Positions 34,946-43,085 of a stretch of DNA of 64,000 nucleotides are shown here, one piece after another (positions within the stretch are counted from its first letter, which is position 1; every line of letters begins with the position of its first letter). The notes under the pieces are model-generated. The model made no database searches. It saw nothing but the letters and a program-made list of their open reading frames with translations, and had not been told where the DNA came from. A program made the position numbers and the translations under genes. This DNA is from Acidovorax sp. 106 (GTDB taxonomy: Bacteria > Pseudomonadota > Gammaproteobacteria > Burkholderiales > Burkholderiaceae_C). The DNA lies in assembly GCF_003663825.1 (NCBI RefSeq), contig NZ_RCCC01000001.1, positions 3,356,501 to 3,420,500 of the forward strand, read 5' to 3'.

Positions 34946-36115
34946 TCAGTTCAGTGCTTCGGTGGGGCCGAAGAACTCAAAGTGGCGCCGCTCGGTGGGG
35001 AGTCCGTGGTCAGCCAGCGCCCGGTTGATGCACTGCATGAAGGGCTTGGGGCCGAGGAAGTAGGCATCGGCGTCTGCCGGCACCCATTGCTGGATGTGCG
35101 CCAGGCTGGGGCGGCCGCAGGCAACGCCTTCGGTGGCGCCTTCCTCATAGGCCAGGTGCAGCTTGAGGCGCGGGTACTTGCGCGCCCAGGCAGCGAGTGT
35201 TTCCTTGAACGCATGCACCTCGGGGTTGCGTGCGTAGTGAATAAACACAACATCCCGCTCACCTTGCTCCAACGCTGTTTCTGCCATGGCCAAGGTGGGG
35301 GTAATGCCCACGCCGCCGCTGATCAGGGCCAGAGGTGCGGTGCCCGCCCCCAGCACAAACTCGCCGGCGGGTGGAAACACATCGAGCACCACGCCTACCT
35401 CGACTTGCTTGTGCAGGTAATTGGATACCACGCCATCGGGCTCGCGCTTGACGCTGATGCGCAGGGTGCGGCCATCTGCCTTTTGGGAGAGTGAGTAGTT
35501 GCGACGCACTTCCTGGCCGTTGATGAGCAACTTGAGGCCCAGGTACTGGCCGGGCTGGTAGTTCAGCACCGCGCCACCATCGACCGGGGCGAGCACGAAG
35601 GAGGTGATCTCAGTGCTTTCCACCTTCTTCTCCATCACCGCAAACTGGCGCGCACCGCGCCATCCGCCGGGCGCAGCGGCGTTTTGGGCGTATTGCGCAC
35701 TCTCTGCGCCGATCAAGATGTTGGCGAGTTGCCAGTAGGCGGCGCCCCAGGCCTCGATCACCGCGTCGGTGGCAATGGCGTCGCCCAGGACCTCGCGGAT
35801 GGCGCGCAGCAAGCAAGTGCCCACCATGGGGTAGTGCTCCGGCAGTATTTGCAGCGACACGTGCTTCTGGATGATTTGCGCGGGCAGTTGGCCCAAAGCG
35901 CCCAAGTTGTCGATATGGCGTGCGTACTTCAGCACCGCATTGGCCAAGGCGCGGGCTTGGGTGCCTTGTTGCTGGTGCGTCTGATTGAACAGGGGGCGAA
36001 CTTCCGGGTACTCGCTCATCAAGACTTGGTAAAAGTGGGTGGTAAGCGCCTCGCCGCCCGTCTCCAGCAGCGGGACGGTGGCTTTGATGATGGCGGTATG
36101 TTCAGTGCTCAGCAT
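34946..36115 (-). CDS. hmp: Flavohaemoglobin, nitric oxide dioxygenase Hmp
   Basis: Hmp converts NO and O2 to nitrate using NAD(P)H. The 389-aa protein has a globin domain (residues 1-140) with the conserved start MLSTEHTAIIKATVPLLETGG, the proximal-His region HVSLQILPEHYPMVG, an FAD domain with GQYLGLKLLINGQEVRRNYSLS (the RNYSLS FAD motif), and an NAD domain with LISGGVGITPTLAM and the C-terminal RRHFEFFGP. The length matches E. coli Hmp (396 aa). It lies 42 bases after the alternative oxidase gene in a run likely controlled by NsrR. Confidence 0.97.
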   Translation of the reverse strand: MLSTEHTAIIKATVPLLETGGEALTTHFYQVLMSEYPEVRPLFNQTHQQQGTQARALANAVLKYARHIDNLGALGQLPAQIIQKHVSLQILPEHYPMVGTCLLRAIREVLGDAIATDAVIEAWGAAYWQLANILIGAESAQYAQNAAAPGGWRGARQFAVMEKKVESTEITSFVLAPVDGGAVLNYQPGQYLGLKLLINGQEVRRNYSLSQKADGRTLRISVKREPDGVVSNYLHKQVEVGVVLDVFPPAGEFVLGAGTAPLALISGGVGITPTLAMAETALEQGERDVVFIHYARNPEVHAFKETLAAWARKYPRLKLHLAYEEGATEGVACGRPSLAHIQQWVPADADAYFLGPKPFMQCINRALADHGLPTERRHFEFFGPTEALN

Positions 36116-36157
36116 GTGCTTTCTTTCTTGTGGATGTTCGGGGTTGGTGGGGACTGA

Positions 36158-37120
36158 TCAATGGCGGCGCGGGTTGTGGTCATAGAACTCGATACAGACC
36201 TTGACGGCTCCCACCGGCTCCACAAAATGCGGGCTCAGCGGCGTCACATAGCCCGGCGTCTGCGCATCGAGAAGCTCGACGTTTCCGGTGTCCAGGTGGG
36301 TCAGCCGGAGGCTGCCTTCTTTCACGCGGATCACGCCCCACACGTCTTTGGCCGTGTTGTGTTCTTTCTGGAGAGCGGCCGGCAAGTTGTCCTGGGTGAA
36401 ATCCGCCGTCACGCGGTAAGGGCCGGCTTCTTGGGGAGTCAGCTCTGTCGTGCTGGCATGCCATGGGTAGGGCGAAGGGTTGCCTGCAGGGCTTGCCCCG
36501 CCGAGCTCTGCGGCCAGGCTGTGGTTCACGTCGCGGTGGTGGGCTTCATCGGCGCGCACCGCCAGCACGACATCGCGCAAGGTGGCCGACGGGGGCAAGC
36601 CCCAGTACTGGCGGGCAATCGCCGGTGCCGGGATATTGGCAACCCGGCCCGCATCGATCTCCTCAAGGTAGAGCGTGTAGCTGACCACCGCCTCCTCCTC
36701 AAAGTAGCCCACCAAGCGGTGCGCTGTGCGGGGGCTGATGAGGTACAGCAGCGAAAAGCCGAGGTAGAAAACCCACTGCACGGTCAGGATCACCACGCGC
36801 TCGAACAAGGTAGGTTGCGCCACTTCGATGAAGGTCATCAAGTGCATGCGCTCGTTCTCGGCCTCTTCCATCAGGGTACGGATCCAACCTTTGTCGTTCT
36901 CCATCCGGCGCAGGCAACGCAGGTGGGTGAGCGTGGCGCCCACCATGCCGGGCACGGCGGCTACGGTCTCCAGAACGATGGCGCGGTGTCCATAGCGTTT
37001 GGCAAAAAAGGTATCGGCACACCAGCGCAGCAACTTGGTCACAGCCAGTGCAAAGCGGTCGGATGCAGCACCGGGCGCATGGTGAACAGACAGGTCAATG
37101 GGGGGCGTAGAAAAAGACAT
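36158..37120 (-). CDS. aox: Alternative oxidase fused to a C-terminal DUF1971 (YeaR/TehB-like) domain
   Basis: Residues 1-215 are an alternative oxidase, a di-iron quinol oxidase that reduces O2 without pumping protons and resists cyanide and NO. The iron ligands are all visible: E51 in [10 protein letters not shown]90 and H93 in ENERMHLM, the EEE near 142, and E192 and H195 in RADEAHHRD. One or two membrane-associated helices lie at 105-130. Residues about 228-320 ([20 protein letters not shown], then [14 protein letters not shown], then [20 protein letters not shown]) resemble DUF1971, the small cupin-like domain of E. coli YeaR, which is NsrR-controlled and nitrate-induced. The fusion is unusual and fits the NO setting. 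Confidence 0.88.
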   Translation of the reverse strand: MSFSTPPIDLSVHHAPGAASDRFALAVTKLLRWCADTFFAKRYGHRAIVLETVAAVPGMVGATLTHLRCLRRMENDKGWIRTLMEEAENERMHLMTFIEVAQPTLFERVVILTVQWVFYLGFSLLYLISPRTAHRLVGYFEEEAVVSYTLYLEEIDAGRVANIPAPAIARQYWGLPPSATLRDVVLAVRADEAHHRDVNHSLAAELGGASPAGNPSPYPWHASTTELTPQEAGPYRVTADFTQDNLPAALQKEHNTAKDVWGVIRVKEGSLRLTHLDTGNVELLDAQTPGYVTPLSPHFVEPVGAVKVCIEFYDHNPRRH

Positions 37121-37185
37121 GGGGGCTCCGGGGTGACGATGGGTTTTGTTGGGGGGTGGCTGTGGGGTGCGGAAGGGGCGAAGGG

Positions 37186-37587
37186 CTAAGGCGCTGTGTT
37201 GGAATCAAACAATGCAAATTGCAAGCTGGTGGCGATCTGGCTGGCCTTGTGGACAAACAACCTGGCCTGCTCTGGCGAAAACAACTCATGGGTGGTCTGC
37301 GTCCACAGCTCCAGCCAGCGGGTAAACATGGCGGGGGTGAGCACATCCAGATGCTTGGCATGCATTTGCACCGGCTTGCCGTGGTAGCGGCCGGACGACA
37401 GCATCACAGAAGACCAAAAGGCGTTCATGTGGCCGAGGTGCTCTGCCCAGTGCCCTTCGGGTATTGCGCGGGCAAACACCGGGCCCAGCGACTCGTCTTC
37501 CCGAACGCGGGCATAAAAAGTAGCAATCAAGGTCGAAATGCCGGCCTCGTCCAGGGCTAGAGGCGGACATGTTTCAGCAATAAGCAT
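37186..37587 (-). CDS. Group III truncated haemoglobin (Cgb/TrHbP-like)
   Basis: This 133-aa protein matches group III truncated haemoglobins, such as Ctb of Campylobacter, which contribute to NO and oxygen handling. Segments seen are [40 protein letters not shown] (helix E and the region before the proximal His), [26 protein letters not shown] with the proximal histidine, and a C-terminal helix. I chose ATG 37587 because the open frame beyond it runs into the promoter region of the divergent regulator. It is the first gene of the minus-strand NO operon; alternative oxidase starts 65 bases later. Confidence 0.88.
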   Translation of the reverse strand: MLIAETCPPLALDEAGISTLIATFYARVREDESLGPVFARAIPEGHWAEHLGHMNAFWSSVMLSSGRYHGKPVQMHAKHLDVLTPAMFTRWLELWTQTTHELFSPEQARLFVHKASQIATSLQFALFDSNTAP

Positions 37588-37601
37588 CACAAGCCTCGTT
37601 A

Positions 37602-37666
37602 AATGATGTATCTTGGATGCCAGTTTATCGAGGAATCTATAAACATGCAAATGAAATACTTGTTTA
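37602..37666. promoter_or_regulatory. Candidate NsrR operators in the divergent NO promoter
   Basis: The 92-base gap between the haemoglobin gene and nsrR contains two partial matches to the NsrR palindrome (GATGYATTT-n-AAATRCATC). ACATGCAAATGAAATACTTGT at about 37643-37663 matches most positions of both halves, and TGATGTATCTTGGATGCC at about 37604-37621 has one strong half. They would let NsrR repress both directions until NO destroys its cluster. Matches were judged by eye. Confidence 0.5.
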
Positions 37667-37679
37667 ATTGGAGGCTACG

Positions 37680-38162
37680 GTGCGCCTGACCCAGTTTTCT
37701 GACTTCGCCGTTCGCGTCATGCTCTACCTGGCTGCCCACACGGAGCGGCTGTGTTCCGTGGGGGAGATCGCGGGTGCCTATGAAATCTCTGACAACCACT
37801 TGATGAAGGTTGTCAGCAAGCTCGCGGCCGAGGGCTATATCAAATCCGTCCGGGGCCGCAACGGTGGCATCCGGCTGGGCAGGCCCGCTACCGAGATCAA
37901 CATAGGCAAACTCATTCGCTACACCGAGGGGCACATAGACCTGGTGGGCTGTGCGCAATGCAAACTCAACGGGGTTTGCAACCTTCCGGGTCCGCTGGAC
38001 CTAGCGCTCGCCGCGTTCTTCGCCGTGCTGGAGCGCTACTCGTTGGCCGACGTTCTGGGCACACAAGATGGCATGCGCATGCTGCGGCAACTAGCGATCG
38101 TTTCTCGCTCGGACAACTCCACCACGGTGACTCCGATCAGGACGCGTTTGAAACCTGGATAA
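37680..38162 (+). CDS. nsrR: NO-sensing Rrf2 family repressor NsrR
   Basis: This 160-aa Rrf2 protein has an N-terminal winged helix (VRLTQFSDFAVRVMLYLAAH and ISDNHLMKVVSKLAAEGYIKSVRGRNGGIRLG) and three conserved cysteines C91, C94 and C100 in GCAQCKLNGVC, which would hold the Fe-S cluster that NO attacks. The DYALRxL-type start and VSDNHLMKV wording are like NsrR rather than IscR, which has a different cysteine spacing. Start: the GTG at 37680 has a GGAG site 6-7 bases upstream. It diverges from a haemoglobin-AOX-Hmp-HTHP operon, strongly supporting NO as the signal. Confidence 0.93.
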   Translation: MRLTQFSDFAVRVMLYLAAHTERLCSVGEIAGAYEISDNHLMKVVSKLAAEGYIKSVRGRNGGIRLGRPATEINIGKLIRYTEGHIDLVGCAQCKLNGVCNLPGPLDLALAAFFAVLERYSLADVLGTQDGMRMLRQLAIVSRSDNSTTVTPIRTRLKPG

Positions 38163-38291
38163 ACGGATGTGATCACCAAGGTCCGTACTCGCGTTGTGGA
38201 ACTTCATCGGCTTTTCTGCACAAACCCAAAAAAGGCTGAAACAACCCAAATCCCAGGTCAAGCTATGCCAAAGCGGGGGCAGATACAGCTA

Positions 38292-39183
38292 TTGATCCGG
38301 CCTCCAGTCATTTGGATTTTTGAAGCCTGTCATCATCAGTTCAGTGATGAACGCAAGCGACCTGAGAAGTATGTCCAAAGCGGCTCGCCACCAGCGTTGG
38401 GTGCTGGTCATCCGATTGCGCAAGGCGGGCCAAACGCTTGATGAGATTGCGCAACAGAGGGGGAGGACGGATGTGTTCAGCATTTGCAAGCGCTATGAGC
38501 AGCACGGAGCGAAAGCGCTGCCCGATACGCTGGGCGGAAGCGGATTGGGCGGCAAGCGGCCGCCCAGCGCCCAGCAAAAAGTACAGGTTCAGAAGCTGAT
38601 CACGGAGAAGTCAGCGGATCAACCCAAGATGCCTTGCGCGTTGTGGGCACGCTGTGCCGTGGCGCAGTTGATCGAGCAGCGCTTTGGCTTCAAGAGGCAA
38701 GTACGCACCATGGGAAGTATCTAGCCCGCTGGGGCTTCACACCGCAAAAGCGCATGAAGAAGGCTTGCGGGCAATCGCCTGCAGCGGTCAAGAAATGGCA
38801 CGAAGAGGACTACCCCGTCATTGCGGCAGCGGCCAAGGCTGAGGGAACCGAGATTCAATGGGGGGCCGAAAGCGGCCTGCGCAGTGACGATGTGCGCGGT
38901 CACGGCTTCGCCCCCACGGGCCAGATGGCTGAGCATGCGGATGCGATTCAGGTGTTCTATCTGCCAAGCTACAGCGCAGAGCTGGGCCCCGATGAAATGG
39001 CCAATGCTGACATTCAGCAGGCGGTCACGAAACTGGCGCCAGCCCGCGCGAAGCTGCAGTGGGTCAAAGCCACTTTCCGTGATCTACGCAGTGAGCAACG
39101 TCAGTTCGAGAGGATTCGAAAATACTCCCAGCATGATCCGGTTCGCTATGCCGCTTGATTCAACTTCACTGATGCCGGATCAA
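38292..39183 (+). mobile_element. Degenerate IS630-family insertion sequence
   Basis: The remnant is bounded by short terminal inverted repeats, TTGATCCGGC at 38292-38301 and its inverse at 39174-39183, with partial similarity extending inward. The left end abuts TA, the target used by IS630 elements, but the right flank does not, so the duplication is not intact. At 892 bases it is shorter than typical IS630 elements (about 1.1-1.2 kb), because the transposase has lost its catalytic middle. It lies just downstream of nsrR. Confidence 0.75.
38320..39158 (+). pseudogene. Broken IS630-type transposase gene
   Basis: The N-terminal HTH part reads in one frame from 38320 (SKAARHQRWVLVIRLRKAGQTLDEIAQQ, then KRPPSAQQKVQVQKLI) and the continuation in another frame from about 38690 (KYLARWGFTPQKRMKKACGQSPAAVKKWHEEDYPVIAA). 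After GLRSDDVRGHGFAPTGQ the sequence jumps to MAEHADAIQVFYLPSYSAELGPDEMANADIQQAV, so roughly 70-80 residues with the first catalytic acidic residues and their surroundings are missing. A frameshift plus this deletion makes it non-functional. Confidence 0.85.
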
Positions 39184-39436
39184 CAACACCAGCCTGAAAC
39201 TCATCCATCTGGCGTTCCTGGCGAAGTTGCCCAAAAGATTCTGAACAAGCTCTTAGCTATTGGGAGTGCTTGCAACAACGCAGACCGCCCGAGGCTGCCG
39301 ATGCACACGGCTCGGCGATGCGCGCAGAGGGGCTTGAGGCCCCGTGCAGAGTCCACTTTGCCATCGGGCATTGTTTGTAACAAAAAGTGACTACACTCGC
39401 GCTCTCTTTCGCCCTTTTTGTGTCCTGTGTGACTTG

Positions 39437-40603
39437 ATGCCTTCCCTTGATCTGCGTTCGCTGGCTGCCATGTCCGGCATCATGGCTGTGGTGCTGGGCT
39501 TGGTGCTGCTCGGGGTGCGCGCGAATTTTCCTGCGTCTATCCGGGGCCTGCGCTTTTGGGGGTTGGCGCCGCTGCTGTGCGCGTCGTCCACGGTGCTTTT
39601 TGTGCTCAACGGCTTGTTGCCCAACTGGCTGTTGGTGCTGGCGGGCAATGGGTTGTTGATGACCGGGTTTGCCTTTTTTCTGTTTGGCAGCCAGCGCTTC
39701 TTTGGCCAGCCCGTGGCATGGCGGCGGTGGGGCATGGTGGCCGTCGGCGCGCTGTCCCTCATGGCGGTGTTTTTGTGGGTGCAGCCAGACTACCGAGTGC
39801 GCGTGTTGATCTTCACCAGCACCCTGGCACTGATCTGCGTGGCCCATGTGCGCTTGTTGCTGCGCCACGGCCATGGGTTCTCCAGCCGCCTGGCTGCCGG
39901 GGTGCTGACTGCCCAGGCACTGGTGTTGTTGGCGCGTGGGGTGTCGTCGTTGTGGCTGGACAGCGCGGACTCTGACCGCTTTGCCCCCTCGCTGGCCCAG
40001 GCCGCTTACTTGGGCACTTTCAGCTTTTCGGTGTTGCTCGTCAGCGTGGGGGTGTTGCTGATGGCCAGTGAGCGCGTGCGCTCGGAGTTTGAGCACCTGG
40101 CCACGCACGACAGCCTGACCGGCGCGCTGGTGCGCCGCGCCTGGATGGAGTTGGCTGCCTCGGAGATGCAGCGTTGGCAGCGTTACCAGCAGCCGTTTGC
40201 CATCGGCATGCTGGACGTGGACCACTTCAAGCAGATCAACGACACGCACGGCCACCCCATGGGAGATGCCGTGCTGCGCGACTTGGCAGGCCAAGTGCGC
40301 GCAGCCCTGCGCAGTGCAGACCGCTTGGGGCGCTACGGTGGCGAAGAGTTCGTGGTGCTGATGCCGGGCACCGACCTGGCAGCCGCCCAGGTGGTGGCCG
40401 AGCGGGTGGCTGCCACTGTGCGCAGCGCAGCACCCTTGGCGGATGCCCCTCGCTGTACCGTCAGCATCGGGGTAGCTGCTGTGCAGGCAGGCGACACCAC
40501 GTTCGAGTTGCTGCTGGCGCGTGCAGATGCGGCCTTGTACCAGGCCAAATCCAGCGGGCGCGACCGGGTGGTAGTGGCCCCGGCAGATGTGGTGATTTTT
40601 TAA
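39437..40603 (+). CDS. Membrane-bound diguanylate cyclase (GGDEF)
   Basis: This 388-aa protein has about seven N-terminal transmembrane helices (residues 10-210) and a C-terminal GGDEF domain that would make cyclic di-GMP. The active-site loop is GGEEF at residues 301-305, preceded by DVDHFKQINDTHGHPMGDAVL, and an RxxD inhibitory site (RSAD) sits five residues before the loop, so product inhibition is expected. ATG 39437 (MPSLDLRSLAAMSG) is preferred; the longer frame from 39344 adds an unlikely leader. The helix-rich sensor does not match a named domain I can recognise. A repeat follows the stop. Confidence 0.92.
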   Translation: MPSLDLRSLAAMSGIMAVVLGLVLLGVRANFPASIRGLRFWGLAPLLCASSTVLFVLNGLLPNWLLVLAGNGLLMTGFAFFLFGSQRFFGQPVAWRRWGMVAVGALSLMAVFLWVQPDYRVRVLIFTSTLALICVAHVRLLLRHGHGFSSRLAAGVLTAQALVLLARGVSSLWLDSADSDRFAPSLAQAAYLGTFSFSVLLVSVGVLLMASERVRSEFEHLATHDSLTGALVRRAWMELAASEMQRWQRYQQPFAIGMLDVDHFKQINDTHGHPMGDAVLRDLAGQVRAALRSADRLGRYGGEEFVVLMPGTDLAAAQVVAERVAATVRSAAPLADAPRCTVSIGVAAVQAGDTTFELLLARADAALYQAKSSGRDRVVVAPADVVIF

Positions 40604-40611
40604 GCCAAATA

Positions 40612-40660
40612 GGCCTTTGGCGCTTTGAAATAGAGCGCTGGCAGCTATAAAAAATATAGC
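40612..40660 (-). repeat. Stem-loop repeat family A, copy 6
   Basis: In reverse orientation the sequence reads GCTATATTTTTTATAGCTGC, then CAGCGCT-ctatttca-AAGCGCC and AAAGGCC, clearly the same family. The stem is weaker than in the best copies. It lies in the 88-base gap between the convergent diguanylate cyclase gene and the DUF4184-like gene. Confidence 0.8.
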
Positions 40661-40691
40661 TTCTTGCGTTTTTTAGGGCGGCGTGTGCGCT

Positions 40692-41222
40692 TCAGCCCTT
40701 GCCAGGGCGTTTGGAGCCCAGCCAGCGCCGGGCCACCCACGCTGCTGCGCTCACCACCATGCCCGCCACGCACAGCCCGTGCAGGGTGGACAGCGACACC
40801 CAGGCGTACAGGCCATTGGCGTCAGACCATGGCGCCCAGGGCGTGATGTCGGCGTGCATCACGCTGTCCAGCACCACATGCGACCAGGTGCCTGCCAGGG
40901 CGCTGATCCACACCGTGCGAGGCCGCCACTGCTCGCCCTCGCTCAGCCATGCCACGCGGTGGTGCTGCACCTCCTGGTTCCAGCGCCGCAGCAACGGGCG
41001 GCACAGCCAGGGCGCCAGCGCGGCCGTGGCCAGCGCGATGGGCACAGCGCCCAGGTAGGTGTGCGTGGGGCCATGCAGCACGGCCGCGCCGCGCAGCATG
41101 CCCACCAGCGGCTCAATGTCCATCGCCACCTGGGCAATGCCGAAGGTGAGCACGCTGAAGTGGCGCCCGGCCACGGCCTTGAGGGCCAGGCCTGCGCCCA
41201 TGTGGAAAGGGGTAAAGGGCAT
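40692..41222 (-). CDS. DUF4184-like membrane protein (often called metal-dependent hydrolase)
   Basis: This 176-aa protein starts MPFTPFHMGAGLALKAVAG, the typical opening of DUF4184/YfbR-unrelated membrane proteins that resemble YdjM-like metal-dependent hydrolases. It has histidines in membrane-near positions (HGPTHTYLGA near residue 55 and WSHVVLDSVMHAD near 125), consistent with a metal site, and about four hydrophobic helices. I chose ATG 41222; the longer frame runs into the dioxygenase gene. No substrate is known. It follows the dioxygenase gene by 26 bases on the same strand. Confidence 0.75.
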   Translation of the reverse strand: MPFTPFHMGAGLALKAVAGRHFSVLTFGIAQVAMDIEPLVGMLRGAAVLHGPTHTYLGAVPIALATAALAPWLCRPLLRRWNQEVQHHRVAWLSEGEQWRPRTVWISALAGTWSHVVLDSVMHADITPWAPWSDANGLYAWVSLSTLHGLCVAGMVVSAAAWVARRWLGSKRPGKG

Positions 41223-41248
41223 GGGATTGCAGGGCTGAAGGGATGCCG

Positions 41249-42001
41249 TCAGACGGCGGTGTGCCACTGCAGCCCATGGGGCAGGGCGGCTGGGCCAAAC
41301 ACAAAATGCAGCACCCGCCTGCGGCCCGTGCCCGTGGATTTGGACGAGGCGTGTACCAGCAGCGGGCGCATCAGCAGCGCAGCCCCTGCGGGTGCGGTAC
41401 ACACCGCCTCTGTGCCCTGTTGGCGCAGGGAAGCCATGGCGGCGGGCGACAGGTGGCCTTGGGTGTGCGTGCCGGGCAGCACGCGCAGCGGCCCGTCGCA
41501 GGGCCCGCAGTCATCCAGGTGCAGCCGCACTGCCACCATGTGCGCCAGCCACGCGGCGGGTGGCTGCACAAACCAATGCCCCTCCTTGGCCGACCAGCCT
41601 TGCCAGCCGGGCGTGGCCACCTGCTGGGCCACCGGCACGCTCAGGTCCTGGTGCGGGGCCACCAGCCAGTTGCGGTGGGCGGTTTTTTCAAAATAGGTGC
41701 ACTGCACGGCCCGCGCATCGGCGGGCAGGCAGGCGGCGATGGCCGGGTGCTCGCGCAGCTGTTGGGCCAGGGCGGCGCACCAGGGCTGCGCCAGCATGTT
41801 GCGCGTGCCGCCCGAGAGGGTGTGGGCGGCCGCTTCGTCCCGGCTCGCCATCGCGGCCAGTGCCTGGCATTGCGGGGCTGGCACGGCGTCTTCCACCAAG
41901 GCATACCCGTGCGCCGTAAACGTTTGGGCGGCAGTGCTGCAGCCCGGCGTGCCCAGGCCCTGCTTACTTGGGCTGCCCGCCATCCGAAATCCGCCGTGCA
42001 T
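41249..42001 (-). CDS. Phytanoyl-CoA dioxygenase (PhyH) family protein
   Basis: This 250-aa protein has the features of PhyH-type Fe(II)/2-oxoglutarate dioxygenases: NWLVAPHQDLSVPV (His and Asp of the facial triad near residues 118-120), CDGPLRVLPGTHTQGHL near 170, and the distal histidine in LLMRPLLVHASSKST near 215, followed by RRRVLHFVFG with the 2-oxoglutarate-binding arginine. The substrate is unknown. ATG 42001 or 41983 are possible starts; either overlaps the 3' end of the GntR gene (by 38 or 20 bases), so the pair is likely cotranscribed. Confidence 0.85.
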   Translation of the reverse strand: MHGGFRMAGSPSKQGLGTPGCSTAAQTFTAHGYALVEDAVPAPQCQALAAMASRDEAAAHTLSGGTRNMLAQPWCAALAQQLREHPAIAACLPADARAVQCTYFEKTAHRNWLVAPHQDLSVPVAQQVATPGWQGWSAKEGHWFVQPPAAWLAHMVAVRLHLDDCGPCDGPLRVLPGTHTQGHLSPAAMASLRQQGTEAVCTAPAGAALLMRPLLVHASSKSTGTGRRRVLHFVFGPAALPHGLQWHTAV

Positions 42002-42641
42002 ACACCGCCAGCACGATGCGCTCGGAATGCACCAGGTACTCGTTGAGCGCGGCAGACGCCTCTTGCAGCTTGCCAGCCTCGAACAGCTCCAGGATGTTCA
42101 CGTTCATCTCCACATACGGCATGTGCAGAAATTCCGGGTCGTTGAGCAGGCCAAAGGCCAGCCGCAGCTCGGCCAGCAGGTGCGAGAAGACCACGTTCAG
42201 GCGCTCGCTGTCGGCTAGCTCCACGATGGCCATGTGGAACTCCATGTTGGCCGTGCCTACCCCTTGCCAGTCGCCCGCGTCACGGCAGCGCTGGGCCATC
42301 TCCACCGCGTCTCGCAGGTGCTTTTTGGCGGGGTGGCGGGGGTAGGCCTGTGCCAGGGCCTGGCACTCAATCAGTCGGCGCACCCGGTAGATGTCGATGA
42401 TGGACGCGATGCTGGGGATGGCCACAAACACGCCCCGGTTGGGCTCGTGCTTGAGCAACCCCTCCTTGGTCAGCAGTCGGAACACCTCGCGCAGGGTGTT
42501 GCGCGATATCTCCAGGCTCTCGCTCAGGGCCGCTTCGGACAGGCGCTGGCCCGGCGTGAACTCCCCGTGCACGATCTTCTGGCGGATCAGCTCCGCCATG
42601 CGGTCATTCAGTGTTTGGGGGTTGCTCAGTTCTGACTTCAT
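41964..42641 (-). CDS. GntR family (FCD) regulator, divergent from the 5-oxoproline operon
   Basis: This 225-aa regulator has an N-terminal GntR winged helix (LNDRMAELIRQKIVHGEFTPGQRLSEAALSESLEISRNTLREVFRLLTKEGL) and a C-terminal FCD all-helical ligand domain with metal-binding type residues (DIYRVRRLIEC, NMEFHMAIVELADSERL and a late His in YLVHSERIV). ATG 42641 is the start; the longer open frame is unsupported. FCD regulators usually sense organic acids. Across a 444-base gap it diverges from genes for 5-oxoproline metabolism, making 5-oxoproline or a derivative a likely ligand (inference). Confidence 0.9.
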   Translation of the reverse strand: MKSELSNPQTLNDRMAELIRQKIVHGEFTPGQRLSEAALSESLEISRNTLREVFRLLTKEGLLKHEPNRGVFVAIPSIASIIDIYRVRRLIECQALAQAYPRHPAKKHLRDAVEMAQRCRDAGDWQGVGTANMEFHMAIVELADSERLNVVFSHLLAELRLAFGLLNDPEFLHMPYVEMNVNILELFEAGKLQEASAALNEYLVHSERIVLAVYARRISDGGQPK

Positions 42642-43085
42642 GTCCGGATGGTAAGGGGAAAGAAGCCCAGCAACCGCGCACTTTGGGGGCCCCTTTGGCG
42701 CATTTGCTGGGCCTCTCCTGCACCCGCCGGGCGGGCCCATCGGAGAGGCGCGCAGCGGCTTCTGGCGTCCCAAACCCCATGGTTTATGCGGAAACCGAGG
42801 GTTTTTACCGAGGGTGGGTGTGTTGCTTTGTTGGGCAAAATCGACAAATCGTAAAACAACGATATATTTTTTGTTCAACAAAAATTATTAGATTACCACT
42901 CAATAGTGCATGTTTTGTTCGTTGATGTGGCATGCAAGTTGCATGGCGAGAGGCAGCTGGCTGTGTGCTGAGGACTTTGGGGTCTGCACGCAGCGGCAGA
43001 GGAAAAGTGCGCGCAGTGGTGCCTGTGCCCTGGTTCAGGGGGGCAGTGCTGTGCAGGTTGTTTGTGTGTTCAATGAAAGATCAAC
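42642..43085. promoter_or_regulatory. 444-base divergent region with candidate GntR operators
   Basis: The GntR-proximal 180 bases show nothing notable. Around 42840-42900 the sequence turns AT-rich and contains two palindromes: ATCGT-aaaaca-ACGAT at 42848-42863, and TTTTTGTT-C-AACAAAAA at 42868-42884, the latter with perfect 8-bp arms and the TTGTTnAACAA form expected of FCD-type GntR sites. The remaining 180 bases to the DUF969 start hold only an inverted GCATG pair. No gene is seen. Confidence 0.5.

Noticed and set aside
37680..38162. IscR instead of NsrR for the Rrf2 regulator
   Set aside because: The gene neighbourhood is NO detoxification, not iron-sulfur assembly, and the cysteine spacing (91, 94, 100) and VSDNHLMKV-like helix fit NsrR.
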